Positions 17,403 through 25,932 of a stretch of 64,000 bases of DNA are shown here, in pieces. Each line of letters begins with the position of its first letter. Position 1 is the first letter of the stretch. The notes under the pieces are model-generated. The model searched no databases. It had not been told where the DNA came from and saw only the letters and a program-made list of their open reading frames with translations. The translations under genes were made by a program, and so were the position numbers. The DNA is from Sulfitobacter noctilucae (GTDB lineage Bacteria > Pseudomonadota > Alphaproteobacteria > Rhodobacterales > Rhodobacteraceae), in assembly GCF_000622365.1 (NCBI RefSeq), contig NZ_JASC01000002.1, positions 1 through 64,000 of the forward strand, read 5' to 3'.

Positions 17403-19895
17403 ATGCGAAAAATATCATCAAAATCCGACTGCTCGGACAGGCTTGACCGGAAATCCACCTTTGTCGTAGGCGGCTTTGGCGCTTCGCTGGCGATGGCGTG
17501 TATGACAACGGGAGCGGCCGCGCAGACGGCCGAGCCGATCATCTTGCCCACGGTTGAAGTCGAGACGACAGAAGAACCGGCACAGCCGCGGCAGACCGCG
17601 CGCGCGCCAGCCAAGGCCAAGCCCGCCCCCCGTCGTGCGGCCAAGCCCCGTGTGGCAGCCCCGACAGTCTGTACACCTGCTTTGGCAGGAACACCCGTTT
17701 GCGCCGCCGAAGAAGCAGCAGAACGCGAAGCGCAGCGTGTGGCCGCAGCACAAGCGGCAGCAGAGGCCAAAGCCGCAGCGGGCGGCAGCAGCTATGTCGA
17801 CCCGGACGCACCTTTCAAGGCAAATACACTGGCAAACAGCCGGATGCCCGGTCCGCTCAAAGACAATCCGCGCACCGTTACGGCGATTACCCAAGAGGTT
17901 CTCGAGACCACAGGCACGACAAGCGTGCGTGAACTTGCCCGCTCCACACCGGGGATCTCGCTTGGTTTCGGCGAAGGCGGTAATTCATTCGGGGACAACA
18001 TCTATATCCGTGGTTTCAAAGCTAACAATGACACCTATACCGATGGTGTGCGCAGCCCCGGCACAGGGGTGGCTGAGACGTTCAACACAGAACAGGTCGA
18101 GGTCGTCAAAGGCCCTGCCGGTACAGTGGGTGGGCGCGGCACCACGGGCGGCGCAGTTGATGTGATCTCAAAGAGCCCGCAGGATATCGATTTCACCCGC
18201 ACCGTGACCACGCTGAGCGATGCCTCTACCGTGCGCCAGACCATTGACACCAACAAAGTCATCAACGACCGCCTGCAACTGCGCTTTAACGGCATGCTGC
18301 AGGACGGCAACGTTGCCGGTCGTGACAATGCACAAGATGACCGCAAAGGTGCTGCTCTGGCCCTGAAATATCAGGCAACGGATGCGCTGACACTCGAAGG
18401 CAATTTGAGCTACACCAAGATCGAGCAGACGCCGGATTGGGGCGTGCCTTTTGTGAACAACGAAGACTTGGGTCTGATTGGTCCGGTCACGGAATTCGGC
18501 ATTGACCGGAGCACATTCTATGGTGTGCCGGGGCGCGATTTTCAGGTCTACGAAGAGACTGTTGCCACTGTCAAAGGGCAGTACGAATTTGACAATGGTC
18601 TGACGCTGACAAACACGTTCAGGGCGTCGCATTCCCTGAATGACTACGTTCTTACCGCACCGAGCAGCCTGAACGACAACGGGTCGACAAACCCTGAAGA
18701 CTGGCAGGTCGGACTCAGTTTCAAGAGCTGGTATCAGGAGACAGATGTTCTTGCCAACGTGCTTGAGCTTTCCGGCGAAGGCCAGTTGGGCGGCGCGACC
18801 CACTCCTATGTCTTTGGTCTTGCGGCCTCACGCGAAGAGATCGAAAAGCTGAGCTACTCCAACCTTAGCAGCGAAGACTATTTGCCGCCCGCAGGGCAGC
18901 GCGGCTGTACGGTGAGCGTGATCAATCCTGATCCCATCGCCGAAGGTTGCTGGACAGGGGAGCAACCGCAGCTTGGCACGGATGTGACCGCCACCACGGT
19001 AAAGACTGTCTCTCTCTACGCTCTCGACACTCTTACCCTGTCCGAGCGCTGGAAGATAAACGGCGGCCTTCGCGTAGATATGTATGACATCGAACGCTCG
19101 GGCGTCAGCGGCGGAGAGGCTTATGAGCTGTCACGTGATGATGTGATGCTGAACTGGAACCTCGGCACGACCTATGCCGTGACAGATCGTCTGAATGTCT
19201 ACGCAGCGGCGGCGACCTCGACCAATCCGGCGGGTCAAGAGCTTGAAGCCGGTGGCGGTTTCTATGGCGGGCTTGATGTCAACGGATCCGGTCTGGCCCC
19301 CGAAGAAAACACCTCGTTCGAGGTCGGAACGAAGTTCAGTGTCACGCCGGACCTTTTGCTGACCGCAGCGCTGTACCAGACGACCAAGGATCAGGCGCGC
19401 GAAGATGTTGGCCCCCGTGGTGCCACTGTGACATCCGATACGTTGAAATATCGCATTCAGGGTCTGGAACTGGGCGTCGCAGGCAGAGTGTCCGAGCGGT
19501 TGAGCCTGTTCGGCGGGGCAAACTTCATGAGCAGCAAGGTGCTCGAAAGTGCGGACAGCGATAACATCGGGCTTTCGGTGGCGAATGTGGCGCATGAACA
19601 GCTGAACATTCTGGCGACCTACCAACTGACAGACAAGCTGATGATCGGTGGCCGGGTCAACTACCAAGGCTCGATCGATCTGGGCAGCGTCGCCGCCAAT
19701 GGCAGATCCATCCCGGATGCCTTCACCTTCGACCTTCTGGGCGAATACGAGGTGGCCGAAAATGCAACCCTGAAAATGGGTATCACTAACGTGGCAGACA
19801 AGACGGTGTACGACGCGGCCTACCGTTCGGGTACGCCTTTCACCTATGTCGCACCGGGTCGCGAAATCTCCGTCTCACTGGACATGAAATTCTGA
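17403..19895 (+). CDS. TonB-dependent siderophore receptor
   Basis: The 830-residue outer-membrane protein imports a ferric siderophore using energy from TonB. A long signal region (residues 1-41) ends near AAAQTAEP. An unusual 90-residue Ala/Pro/Lys-rich linker (APAKAKPAPRRAAKP, with a Cys pair in VCTPALAGTPVC) separates the TonB-box-like TVEVETTEE from the plug domain, which begins about residue 138 (FKANTLANSRMPGPLKDNPRTV). The plug motif IRGFKANNDTYTDGVRSPG and a 22-strand barrel follow, ending in the usual C-terminal Phe (EISVSLDMKF). The plug resembles the Fiu/FhuE class, so catecholates are plausible. It heads an operon with PiuC, ExbB, ExbD and TonB. Confidence 0.92.
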   Translation: MRKISSKSDCSDRLDRKSTFVVGGFGASLAMACMTTGAAAQTAEPIILPTVEVETTEEPAQPRQTARAPAKAKPAPRRAAKPRVAAPTVCTPALAGTPVCAAEEAAEREAQRVAAAQAAAEAKAAAGGSSYVDPDAPFKANTLANSRMPGPLKDNPRTVTAITQEVLETTGTTSVRELARSTPGISLGFGEGGNSFGDNIYIRGFKANNDTYTDGVRSPGTGVAETFNTEQVEVVKGPAGTVGGRGTTGGAVDVISKSPQDIDFTRTVTTLSDASTVRQTIDTNKVINDRLQLRFNGMLQDGNVAGRDNAQDDRKGAALALKYQATDALTLEGNLSYTKIEQTPDWGVPFVNNEDLGLIGPVTEFGIDRSTFYGVPGRDFQVYEETVATVKGQYEFDNGLTLTNTFRASHSLNDYVLTAPSSLNDNGSTNPEDWQVGLSFKSWYQETDVLANVLELSGEGQLGGATHSYVFGLAASREEIEKLSYSNLSSEDYLPPAGQRGCTVSVINPDPIAEGCWTGEQPQLGTDVTATTVKTVSLYALDTLTLSERWKINGGLRVDMYDIERSGVSGGEAYELSRDDVMLNWNLGTTYAVTDRLNVYAAAATSTNPAGQELEAGGGFYGGLDVNGSGLAPEENTSFEVGTKFSVTPDLLLTAALYQTTKDQAREDVGPRGATVTSDTLKYRIQGLELGVAGRVSERLSLFGGANFMSSKVLESADSDNIGLSVANVAHEQLNILATYQLTDKLMIGGRVNYQGSIDLGSVAANGRSIPDAFTFDLLGEYEVAENATLKMGITNVADKTVYDAAYRSGTPFTYVAPGREISVSLDMKF

Positions 19896-19912
19896 ACCAG
19901 ACGCAAAACCTG

Positions 19913-19934
19913 CGGGCAGCCTGACGGCTGCCCG
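19913..19934 (+). promoter_or_regulatory. Intercistronic hairpin between receptor and piuC
   Basis: CGGGCAGCC (19913-19921) pairs perfectly with GGCTGCCCG (19926-19934) around a TGAC loop, 18 bases after the receptor stop. No T-run follows, so partial attenuation or protection of the receptor mRNA end is more likely than full termination; the following AAGGAAAA site serves piuC. Confidence 0.7.
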
Positions 19935-19954
19935 TGCACTTCCAAGGAAAACCT

Positions 19955-20638
19955 ATGCTGATCACAATCCCCTCCGTTCTAAGCAAAGATGACGTCGCCC
20001 AAGTGCGCGCGCATCTGGATGCCGCGCAATGGGAAGACGGATCGGCAACCGCTGGCCCGCAATCTGCCGAGGTCAAGCGCAACCAGCAGCTGTCGCCCAC
20101 GTCCGAAGCGGCGCAAACGCTTGGAAAATTCATCCTTCAAAAACTGACCACAGACCCATTTTTCCTGTCTGCCGCCCTGCCATCGCGGATTTTGCCGCCG
20201 ATGTTTAACAAATACGAGACCGAAGAGACCTTTGGTGCCCATATCGACAACGCTATCCGGGTAAATCCGTTGACGCAGGAACGCCTGCGCACGGACCTGT
20301 CAATGACCTTGTTTCTAAGCGAACCCGAGGATTATGACGGCGGCGAACTTGTCGTCGAAGACCATTATGGCACACAAACGGTCAAACTCCCTGCGGGCGA
20401 TATGATCCTTTATCCCGCGACCAGCCTGCACGAGGTGACACCGGTCACCCGCGGCGCAAGGGTCTCCTCGTTCTTCTGGCTGCAAAGCATGATCCGTTCC
20501 GATGCGAACCGCAGGATCCTGTTTGATTTGGACCAGACCATCCAGTCCCTGACGACAACCATCGGGGCCAACGCCGCCGAGACGGTGCGTCTGACCGGCA
20601 TCTACCACAACCTTATCCGCACATGGGCAGAGACCTGA
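19955..20638 (+). CDS. piuC: PKHD-type Fe(II)/2-oxoglutarate hydroxylase, PiuC family
   Basis: The 227-residue protein belongs to the PiuC/YbiX family of Fe(II)- and 2-oxoglutarate-dependent dioxygenases encoded beside siderophore receptors. The metal triad is visible as H96 and D98 in [10 protein letters not shown] and H159 in TSLHEVTP, with the 2-oxoglutarate-binding Arg at 169 (TRGARVSS). Length matches the family. Its role in iron uptake is not settled; it may modify the receptor, the siderophore or a related molecule. ATG at 19955 follows a good AAGGAAAA site. Four bases separate its stop from exbB. Confidence 0.92.
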   Translation: MLITIPSVLSKDDVAQVRAHLDAAQWEDGSATAGPQSAEVKRNQQLSPTSEAAQTLGKFILQKLTTDPFFLSAALPSRILPPMFNKYETEETFGAHIDNAIRVNPLTQERLRTDLSMTLFLSEPEDYDGGELVVEDHYGTQTVKLPAGDMILYPATSLHEVTPVTRGARVSSFFWLQSMIRSDANRRILFDLDQTIQSLTTTIGANAAETVRLTGIYHNLIRTWAET

Positions 20639-20641
20639 ATA

Positions 20642-21523
20642 ATGAAGTCATCTACATTTATCTGCGCCGCAGTGGCGGGCATCGTGGCAACCGGCCCCGT
20701 GGCCGCGCTTGATCTGGAATCGGTCCGTACGCTGCTTGATCCAGAGACATTCACCGCCCTGTTGGAACAGGCAGAGCACGATGAAATGTCACCCCTTGGC
20801 ATGTTCATGGCGGCAGACTGGGTTGTGAAATCCGTAATGCTGAGCCTGCTGCTGGCCTCCATCCTGGTCTGGGTGATCTTTCTGGCAAAAGTCATGATCC
20901 TGAGATGGGAGCGCGGCGTGCTGCGCCGGCGCTACCGTGCTTTGGACCGCGCAGGTTCGCTGAATGCCGCCAAGGATCTGTTTGCCAAGAAAAAGGGTGT
21001 TGTCAGCCAAATGGTCCAGGCTGCCCTGCGTGAGCGCGCAGCGACTGGCGATCAGCCAGAGCTGAAATCCGGCATCAAGGAGCGGGCAGGATCGGAAATC
21101 GCCCGTATCGAAGCGGGCGCGGCACGACGCATGGGCTTTGGTGCTGGTGTGCTGGCGAACGTCGGGTCGGTTGCACCCTTTGTCGGCCTTTTCGGCACCG
21201 TCTGGGGCATCATGAACAGCTTCATCTCCATCTCCGAGAGCAACACCACCAATCTGGCAATTGTCGCACCCGGCATTGCCGAAGCCCTGTTGGCGACAGC
21301 CATCGGGCTGGTCGCGGCGATCCCCGCAGTGATATTCTATAACATCCTCGCAAGAGGCATGGGCGGCTACAAGGTCATGCTGGCCGATGCCGGTGCTCTT
21401 GTGGAACGGACGCTCTCGCGTGATCTTGATCTCGCGCCGATCAAGGACGCGACTTTCGATGAGGCACCCGTCGACAAGCCTGTCTTTCGACTGGGGTCCG
21501 TTTCAACCTCTGCGGCGGAGTAG
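20642..21523 (+). CDS. exbB: Biopolymer transport protein ExbB
   Basis: The 293-residue inner-membrane protein forms the proton channel that energises TonB. A cleavable or first hydrophobic segment (residues 1-23) is followed by a periplasmic part, TM1 near VVKSVMLSLLLASILVWVIF, a cytoplasmic charged loop (ARIEAGAARR) and two more TM helices: VGLFGTVWGIMNSFISI and LLATAIGLVAAIPAVIFYN, both diagnostic of the MotA/TolQ/ExbB family. The periplasmic N-terminal extension marks the longer ExbB type. Position between piuC and exbD fits. Confidence 0.96.
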   Translation: MKSSTFICAAVAGIVATGPVAALDLESVRTLLDPETFTALLEQAEHDEMSPLGMFMAADWVVKSVMLSLLLASILVWVIFLAKVMILRWERGVLRRRYRALDRAGSLNAAKDLFAKKKGVVSQMVQAALRERAATGDQPELKSGIKERAGSEIARIEAGAARRMGFGAGVLANVGSVAPFVGLFGTVWGIMNSFISISESNTTNLAIVAPGIAEALLATAIGLVAAIPAVIFYNILARGMGGYKVMLADAGALVERTLSRDLDLAPIKDATFDEAPVDKPVFRLGSVSTSAAE

Positions 21524-21528
21524 GCAAC

Positions 21529-21996
21529 ATGGGGGCAAGGCTTCGCGGTGATGACGATGGTGATTTCAGCGAAAACAGCGAAATCAACGTCACCCCTTTC
21601 ATTGATGTCATGCTGGTTCTGCTGATCATCTTTATGATCGCGGCACCTCTCTCGACTGTCGATATTCCCGTCGAATTGCCTGTGGCCGTGGCAGATGCGC
21701 CCGAACGGACAAGCGATCCGGTCTTTATCACCATCACCGAAGACCTTGATCTGGCTGTCGGAGAGACCGAAACAACGCATGACCGGCTCTATATCGATGT
21801 CGGGATTGCCACTCTGCAGAAGCGCGACACGAGGATCTACATCCGGGCCGATAAATCAGTGCCTTACGGCGAATTTATCCGCGTGATGAACATCTTGCGG
21901 GCTGATGGCTTTCTGAAGGTCGGATTGGTCGGGTTGGACGAGAATGCTGTCGAAGCCGCCGATCCTACCGCCGCAGACGCGACAGTCGAGCCATGA
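21529..21996 (+). CDS. exbD: Biopolymer transport protein ExbD
   Basis: The 155-residue protein has a short cytoplasmic start, one TM helix with the essential Asp (NVTPFIDVMLVLLIIFMIAAP) and a periplasmic domain ending RADKSVPYGEFIRVMNILRADGFLKVGLVG, all typical of ExbD/TolR. It works with ExbB as the proton-driven motor for TonB. The gene begins 5 bp after exbB and overlaps tonB by ATGA. Confidence 0.97.
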   Translation: MGARLRGDDDGDFSENSEINVTPFIDVMLVLLIIFMIAAPLSTVDIPVELPVAVADAPERTSDPVFITITEDLDLAVGETETTHDRLYIDVGIATLQKRDTRIYIRADKSVPYGEFIRVMNILRADGFLKVGLVGLDENAVEAADPTAADATVEP

Positions 21997-22841
21997 GCCT
22001 GACCTACACATCGCGCGGTGCAAAGCCGCTCTTCTGGTGTACCGGCCTCGCGCTCAGCGCCGCGCTTCACATCGGGCTGCCCACGCAAATCCTGAGCAGT
22101 CCATCGGCCGAGCCGGAAGCTGTTGACCCGCAGCCCGACGGGATCACCGGTGCCATCATGTTTGACCTGTCGGATATCATCGCGGCCCCTTCTGCGCTGC
22201 AAGAAGACAACATCGCGCAGGAAGAAGCCGTCAAAGCGCCCACGGTCACCGAAAGCCCCGAAGCTGTTGAAGCTGCAAAAGCCGCGGAGCAACCACTGCT
22301 GAGCCAGATCCCCTATGACGTTGAGGATGAAAGCCTGAAGTTTGGCGTCGCGGCACCAGAGCCGGAAGCAGAGACCGAAGAGGTGGCCGAGGAAGTCGCC
22401 ACCGAACACGAGCCGGAGCAGATCGAGGCAGAAAGCCAGGTTGGTGCCGAGGACCGTGAGGCGTCACAACAGTCTGTCGCCGGCGTAGAAGCGGAAACCG
22501 AAGCGGAAACCGCAAAGGCCGAGAGCGAGGGCCTGACCGCTGAACAGACCGAGGAAATCCGCGAATGGCAGAAGAGCATCGTTCTGTTGATCAGCGGAGC
22601 CAAAACCTATCCGGCGAAAGCACGCAGCGACAGGATCGAAGGTGAAGTTCAAATCAAGTTCACCCTCGACCGGTACGGTGCATTACTGTCGACGGAAGTG
22701 GCGCAATCTTCGGGATCGTCCATTCTGGACGATGCTGCCATTCAGACTGTTGAACAGTTGGACAAGATGCCGACGCCGCCCAACTATCTAAGCGGCAATG
22801 AGTTCACGTTGATCATTCCGCTGCGCTACAGTTTCAGGTGA
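21993..22841 (+). CDS. tonB: TonB energy transducer
   Basis: The 282-residue protein spans the periplasm to power the receptor. It has an N-terminal membrane anchor (LFWCTGLALSAALHIGLP), a long acidic, Ala/Glu-rich linker (residues about 75-190, EPEAETEEVAEEVATEHE) where other TonB proteins are Pro/Lys-rich, and a C-terminal TonB domain (TYPAKARSDRIEGEVQIKFT, then IPLRYSF). The acidic linker pairs well with the basic Ala/Pro/Lys linker of the receptor in the same operon. Its 3' end overlaps the convergent oxidase gene by 16 bp. Confidence 0.93.
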   Translation: MSLTYTSRGAKPLFWCTGLALSAALHIGLPTQILSSPSAEPEAVDPQPDGITGAIMFDLSDIIAAPSALQEDNIAQEEAVKAPTVTESPEAVEAAKAAEQPLLSQIPYDVEDESLKFGVAAPEPEAETEEVAEEVATEHEPEQIEAESQVGAEDREASQQSVAGVEAETEAETAKAESEGLTAEQTEEIREWQKSIVLLISGAKTYPAKARSDRIEGEVQIKFTLDRYGALLSTEVAQSSGSSILDDAAIQTVEQLDKMPTPPNYLSGNEFTLIIPLRYSFR

Positions 22842-23926
22842 ACCATATCCCGCGTGATCGCATCAATGTTGCGGCACCCGCTTAGCAGCATGGCAATTTC
22901 AAGCTCGTCTCTGAGCAAGCGTAGCACGTGGCTCACGCCAAGCTCGCCAGCGACCGCGAGACCGGAGACCACGGGACGACCGATCAAGACCGCCTTCGCT
23001 CCCAATGCGAGCGCCACAAGAATATCGACACCGCGCCGGATGCCTCCATCCATCAGCACAGGATAGTCGGGCCCGACCTCCTCGACCACCTTTGGAAGCT
23101 GATGGAGTGGTGCTGGTGCCCGGTCCAACACACGCCCGCCATGGTTTGAAACGATCACACCCGCCGCTCCGGCGGCGACGGCCATCGCCGCATCCTGCGG
23201 ATGAAGGATCCCTTTCAGCAATAGTGGCACTTGCACCGCCTCAACCAGCCAGGCGACATCTTCCCACGTCGGCAGAGCATGCGCGATACGATCAAAGACC
23301 ATGGACTCCGTACCTTCCAGCGGCGCAAAGCGCGGTCCGGCAAACTGCTGCAAATTGACGGCACTTACGTCCTGAGGCAGTTGAAACCCCGCCTCGATCT
23401 CGCGGTCCCGAACCCCTTGCACCGGCGCATCGACGGTCAGTACAAGAACCGCAAACCCGGCCGCCATCGCCATTTTTGCGAGCGCGAGGGTGGTCTCTCT
23501 GCTACCCATCCAGTGCAACTGGAACCAGTCGCTGCCCGGCCCTGCAGCGCGCACGTCATTCATGTCCATGCTGCTCTGAGCGCTCAGAACCATTTTGACG
23601 GTCTGTGCTTCGGCCCCTTGCGCGGTCGCAACCTCGCCCGCCGGATGCAGCAGCCGATGGTAGGCAAATGGCGCGATCAGGCACGGGGCTGCGAGGGTTT
23701 GTCCAAGAAGTTTGACCTCAGTCGAGCCACCGCCCAACGGACGTAGAACGCGTGGCGTTAGAATCGCATTATGAAAGACAGCCTCATTCGCCGACAGCGT
23801 TTTCTCATCACCGGCACCGGCCAGGAAATACGCTTGGTGTTCCGGGGTCATTCGTTCCCGAGCAAGCTGGTAGTAGCCATTCAACGTGCGCGGAAGTTGG
23901 TCAGGTTCGGGCACTGTGCAATTCAA
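22826..23926 (-). CDS. FMN-dependent alpha-hydroxy-acid oxidase
   Basis: The 366-residue cytoplasmic enzyme belongs to the family of lactate, glycolate and mandelate oxidases/dehydrogenases, which oxidise an L-2-hydroxy acid to the 2-keto acid with FMN. Motifs are YYQLARERMTPEHQAYFLAGAGDE, APFAYHRLLHPAGEVATAQGA, SAQSSMDM, and the active-site SNHGGRVLD with catalytic His and Arg, then LMDGGIRRGVDILVALALGAKAVLIGRP for the phosphate of FMN. No membrane anchor is seen, so a soluble oxidase is likely. It is convergent with and overlaps tonB by 16 bp; substrate unknown. Confidence 0.92.
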   Translation of the reverse strand: MNCTVPEPDQLPRTLNGYYQLARERMTPEHQAYFLAGAGDEKTLSANEAVFHNAILTPRVLRPLGGGSTEVKLLGQTLAAPCLIAPFAYHRLLHPAGEVATAQGAEAQTVKMVLSAQSSMDMNDVRAAGPGSDWFQLHWMGSRETTLALAKMAMAAGFAVLVLTVDAPVQGVRDREIEAGFQLPQDVSAVNLQQFAGPRFAPLEGTESMVFDRIAHALPTWEDVAWLVEAVQVPLLLKGILHPQDAAMAVAAGAAGVIVSNHGGRVLDRAPAPLHQLPKVVEEVGPDYPVLMDGGIRRGVDILVALALGAKAVLIGRPVVSGLAVAGELGVSHVLRLLRDELEIAMLLSGCRNIDAITRDMVHLKL

Positions 23927-24098
23927 TCCAGTATATCGGTAGCAACTGTCGGATGGCTTCTGCAGACGCTGGGTGCGCGCTGTGGCTTAGCTGAGCCTCC
24001 CAAGGGTATAGCATCCAATCGACCGGGCCAAGCCGCAGCCCGCAGAGTCCGCGAACGCAGTGGTGCGGACAAAAGCAACCCTGCAAGCACCGATGGGC

Positions 24099-25244
24099 TT
24101 ACCCCAACGACCGTAACAACTCTTGCGAAGGATCACCCGTGGCTGCCGCACCGATGCTGGACTGATAGGCGGCAACCGCTTTGCGACTGTTCGGACCGAT
24201 CACCCCGTCACTGCCGCCGGTGTCGAAACCGCGTGCCGTCAGGCGCTCTTGCAGGCGGATGCGGTCATCTTTGGTCAGCCCGAACTTATCCGGTGGGAAG
24301 CTGGCCCGGATCGGGCCACCGCCCGCGATACGGTCCGCCAGATGGCCGACACCAACCGCATAGCTGTCAGAATTGTTGTAGCGCTTGATTGCATTGAAAT
24401 TGCCTGTCACGGCAAAGCGCGGGCCACCGGGCTGTGGCTGGATCGTGCGGCCCTGAGGTGCGCCATTGCCAATCTCTCCGCCCCATTTCACTCCCCGGCT
24501 CCAACCGTTGCGCGACAGATAGGCCGCGGTAGAGGCCAGTGAATCCGAAGGGTCTTCGGACCAGATATCGCGTCGCCCATCGCCGGTGAAATCAACGGCG
24601 AAGGCCTGATAGGAAGTCGGAATGAACTGCGTGTGCCCCATCGCACCGGCCCACGACCCTTTCAGCATGGAGGCAGAGGTATCGCCGCGTTGCAGGATCT
24701 TGAGCGCCGCGATCAACTGTTTCTCGAAAAAAACGCCCCGGCGTCCGTCGAAGGCCAGCGTCGACGTCGAAGATATGACCGGCACCGAACCACGTCGTTC
24801 GCCATAAAAGCTTTCCAGCCCCCAGATGGCCGCGACGATCTCGGCGTCCACGCCGTAGCGGGCTTCCACTGCGGCAAGCGTGTTGCGATGGCGTGCAAAG
24901 GCTGCACGCCCCTTGGCCACACGTTCGTCCGAGGCCGCAATGGCGAGGTAATCCTCCAACGTTCTGGTGAATTCGGTCTGATTGCGGTCGCGTTTGACCA
25001 CGCCAGGCAGGTATCCCGCGCCGCGAAAGCCCGCGTTCAATACCTCGGTAGATATCCCCTGCCCTGCCGCTCTGCTGCGAAAGCTGTTGACCCATGAGTC
25101 ATAGCCCGCGTTTGGCACCGGACGCAGGTCTGCGGGCAGGCTGCCCCCTGTGGCATTCGCGACGGACGTCACAGAGCCACCGCCGCAAGCGGTAAGCCCC
25201 AAGGCACCAAGGCCCAAAAGTGTTGTTCTGCGTGTAAGGTTCAT
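24099..25244 (-). CDS. Lytic murein transglycosylase (MltB type) with peptidoglycan-binding domain
   Basis: The 381-residue lipoprotein cleaves peptidoglycan glycan strands to form 1,6-anhydro ends. A lipobox (LGALGLTACGGG) gives lipid attachment at a Cys near residue 20. The catalytic domain has Glu in IWGLESFYGE, then GSWAGAMGHTQFIPTSYQAFAVDF and SSTSTLAFDGRR, typical of the MltB group. A C-terminal peptidoglycan-binding domain (LQERLTARGFDTGGSDGVIG) ends the protein. It acts at the periplasmic face of the cell wall. The gene stands alone with its own upstream space. Confidence 0.92.
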   Translation of the reverse strand: MNLTRRTTLLGLGALGLTACGGGSVTSVANATGGSLPADLRPVPNAGYDSWVNSFRSRAAGQGISTEVLNAGFRGAGYLPGVVKRDRNQTEFTRTLEDYLAIAASDERVAKGRAAFARHRNTLAAVEARYGVDAEIVAAIWGLESFYGERRGSVPVISSTSTLAFDGRRGVFFEKQLIAALKILQRGDTSASMLKGSWAGAMGHTQFIPTSYQAFAVDFTGDGRRDIWSEDPSDSLASTAAYLSRNGWSRGVKWGGEIGNGAPQGRTIQPQPGGPRFAVTGNFNAIKRYNNSDSYAVGVGHLADRIAGGGPIRASFPPDKFGLTKDDRIRLQERLTARGFDTGGSDGVIGPNSRKAVAAYQSSIGAAATGDPSQELLRSLG

Positions 25245-25285
25245 CTGCTCGATCCCTTGTATGTTTGCCGCAGCCTAGCGCATGA

Positions 25286-25310
25286 AAAACCCCGCGCAAA
25301 GCGGGGTTTT
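25286..25310 (-). terminator. Rho-independent terminator for creA
   Basis: AAAACCCCGC (25286-25295) and GCGGGGTTTT (25301-25310) form a perfect 10-bp stem with a GCAAA loop. The A/T-ends make it work on both strands; by position it ends creA transcription on the minus strand and separates it from the transglycosylase gene, whose start is only about 40 bp further left. Confidence 0.85.
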
Positions 25311-25361
25311 CGGTCCATCAGGTTATCGGCGGAAAGCCGAACATCAGCTACAGGGTCGCAA

Positions 25362-25823
25362 TCATGGCTGGTACAAGGGCACCGTCGACATCGACATCTT
25401 GGCAGAGCCATTCTGCACATCACGTGCATGGCTAATATAGATCAGCGTGTTGTTCGCTTCATCGAAAATACGCTTCACCCGCAGGGTCTTGAAGATGATG
25501 GAACGGCGTTCGCTGAACACATCTTCGCCTTCGTCGCCGCGTTCAATATCGCCAATGACAATCGGCCCGGTCTGGCGGCAGGAGATCGACGAATTTGATG
25601 GGTCTTCGAACCAGTTACCCTTCTGTAGTCTGTCAATGATCCCCCGCTCGAAATAGGCGAGGTGGCAGGTGACACCCTGAACCTCGGGGTCAGATACCGC
25701 TTCAACAACGATATCATTTCCCAACCAATCGACATCGACATTGCCAACCTCTTCGGCAGACAGAGGAAGTGCAGCAAAGCTGAGCAAAAACGGGGCGATC
25801 AAATGCGCGCGGGATAATTTCAT
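25362..25823 (-). CDS. creA: CreA family periplasmic protein
   Basis: The 153-residue protein matches the CreA family, small exported proteins of unknown function. A signal peptide (MKLSRAHLIAPFLLSFAALP, cut near LSA-EEV) precedes the conserved WLGNDIVVEAVSDPEVQGVTCH core, the FEDPSNSSISCRQTGPI segment and the ending MSMSTVPLYQ. Two conserved Cys (in VTCHLAYF and SISCRQ) could form a disulfide. The ATG at 25823 is chosen because it alone gives the signal peptide; the frame extends upstream to 25934. The gene is divergent from the radical SAM gene. Confidence 0.9.
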   Translation of the reverse strand: MKLSRAHLIAPFLLSFAALPLSAEEVGNVDVDWLGNDIVVEAVSDPEVQGVTCHLAYFERGIIDRLQKGNWFEDPSNSSISCRQTGPIVIGDIERGDEGEDVFSERRSIIFKTLRVKRIFDEANNTLIYISHARDVQNGSAKMSMSTVPLYQP

Positions 25824-25932
25824 GCGTTCAAACGTCGCAGCGGCGCAAATGGTTCCCTTCCATAGGCGGAATATTGTCGCAGGCTCATAGCTTAGGATTG
25901 CCATTCTCCGTCGTAGAACGTAACAAGAACAC

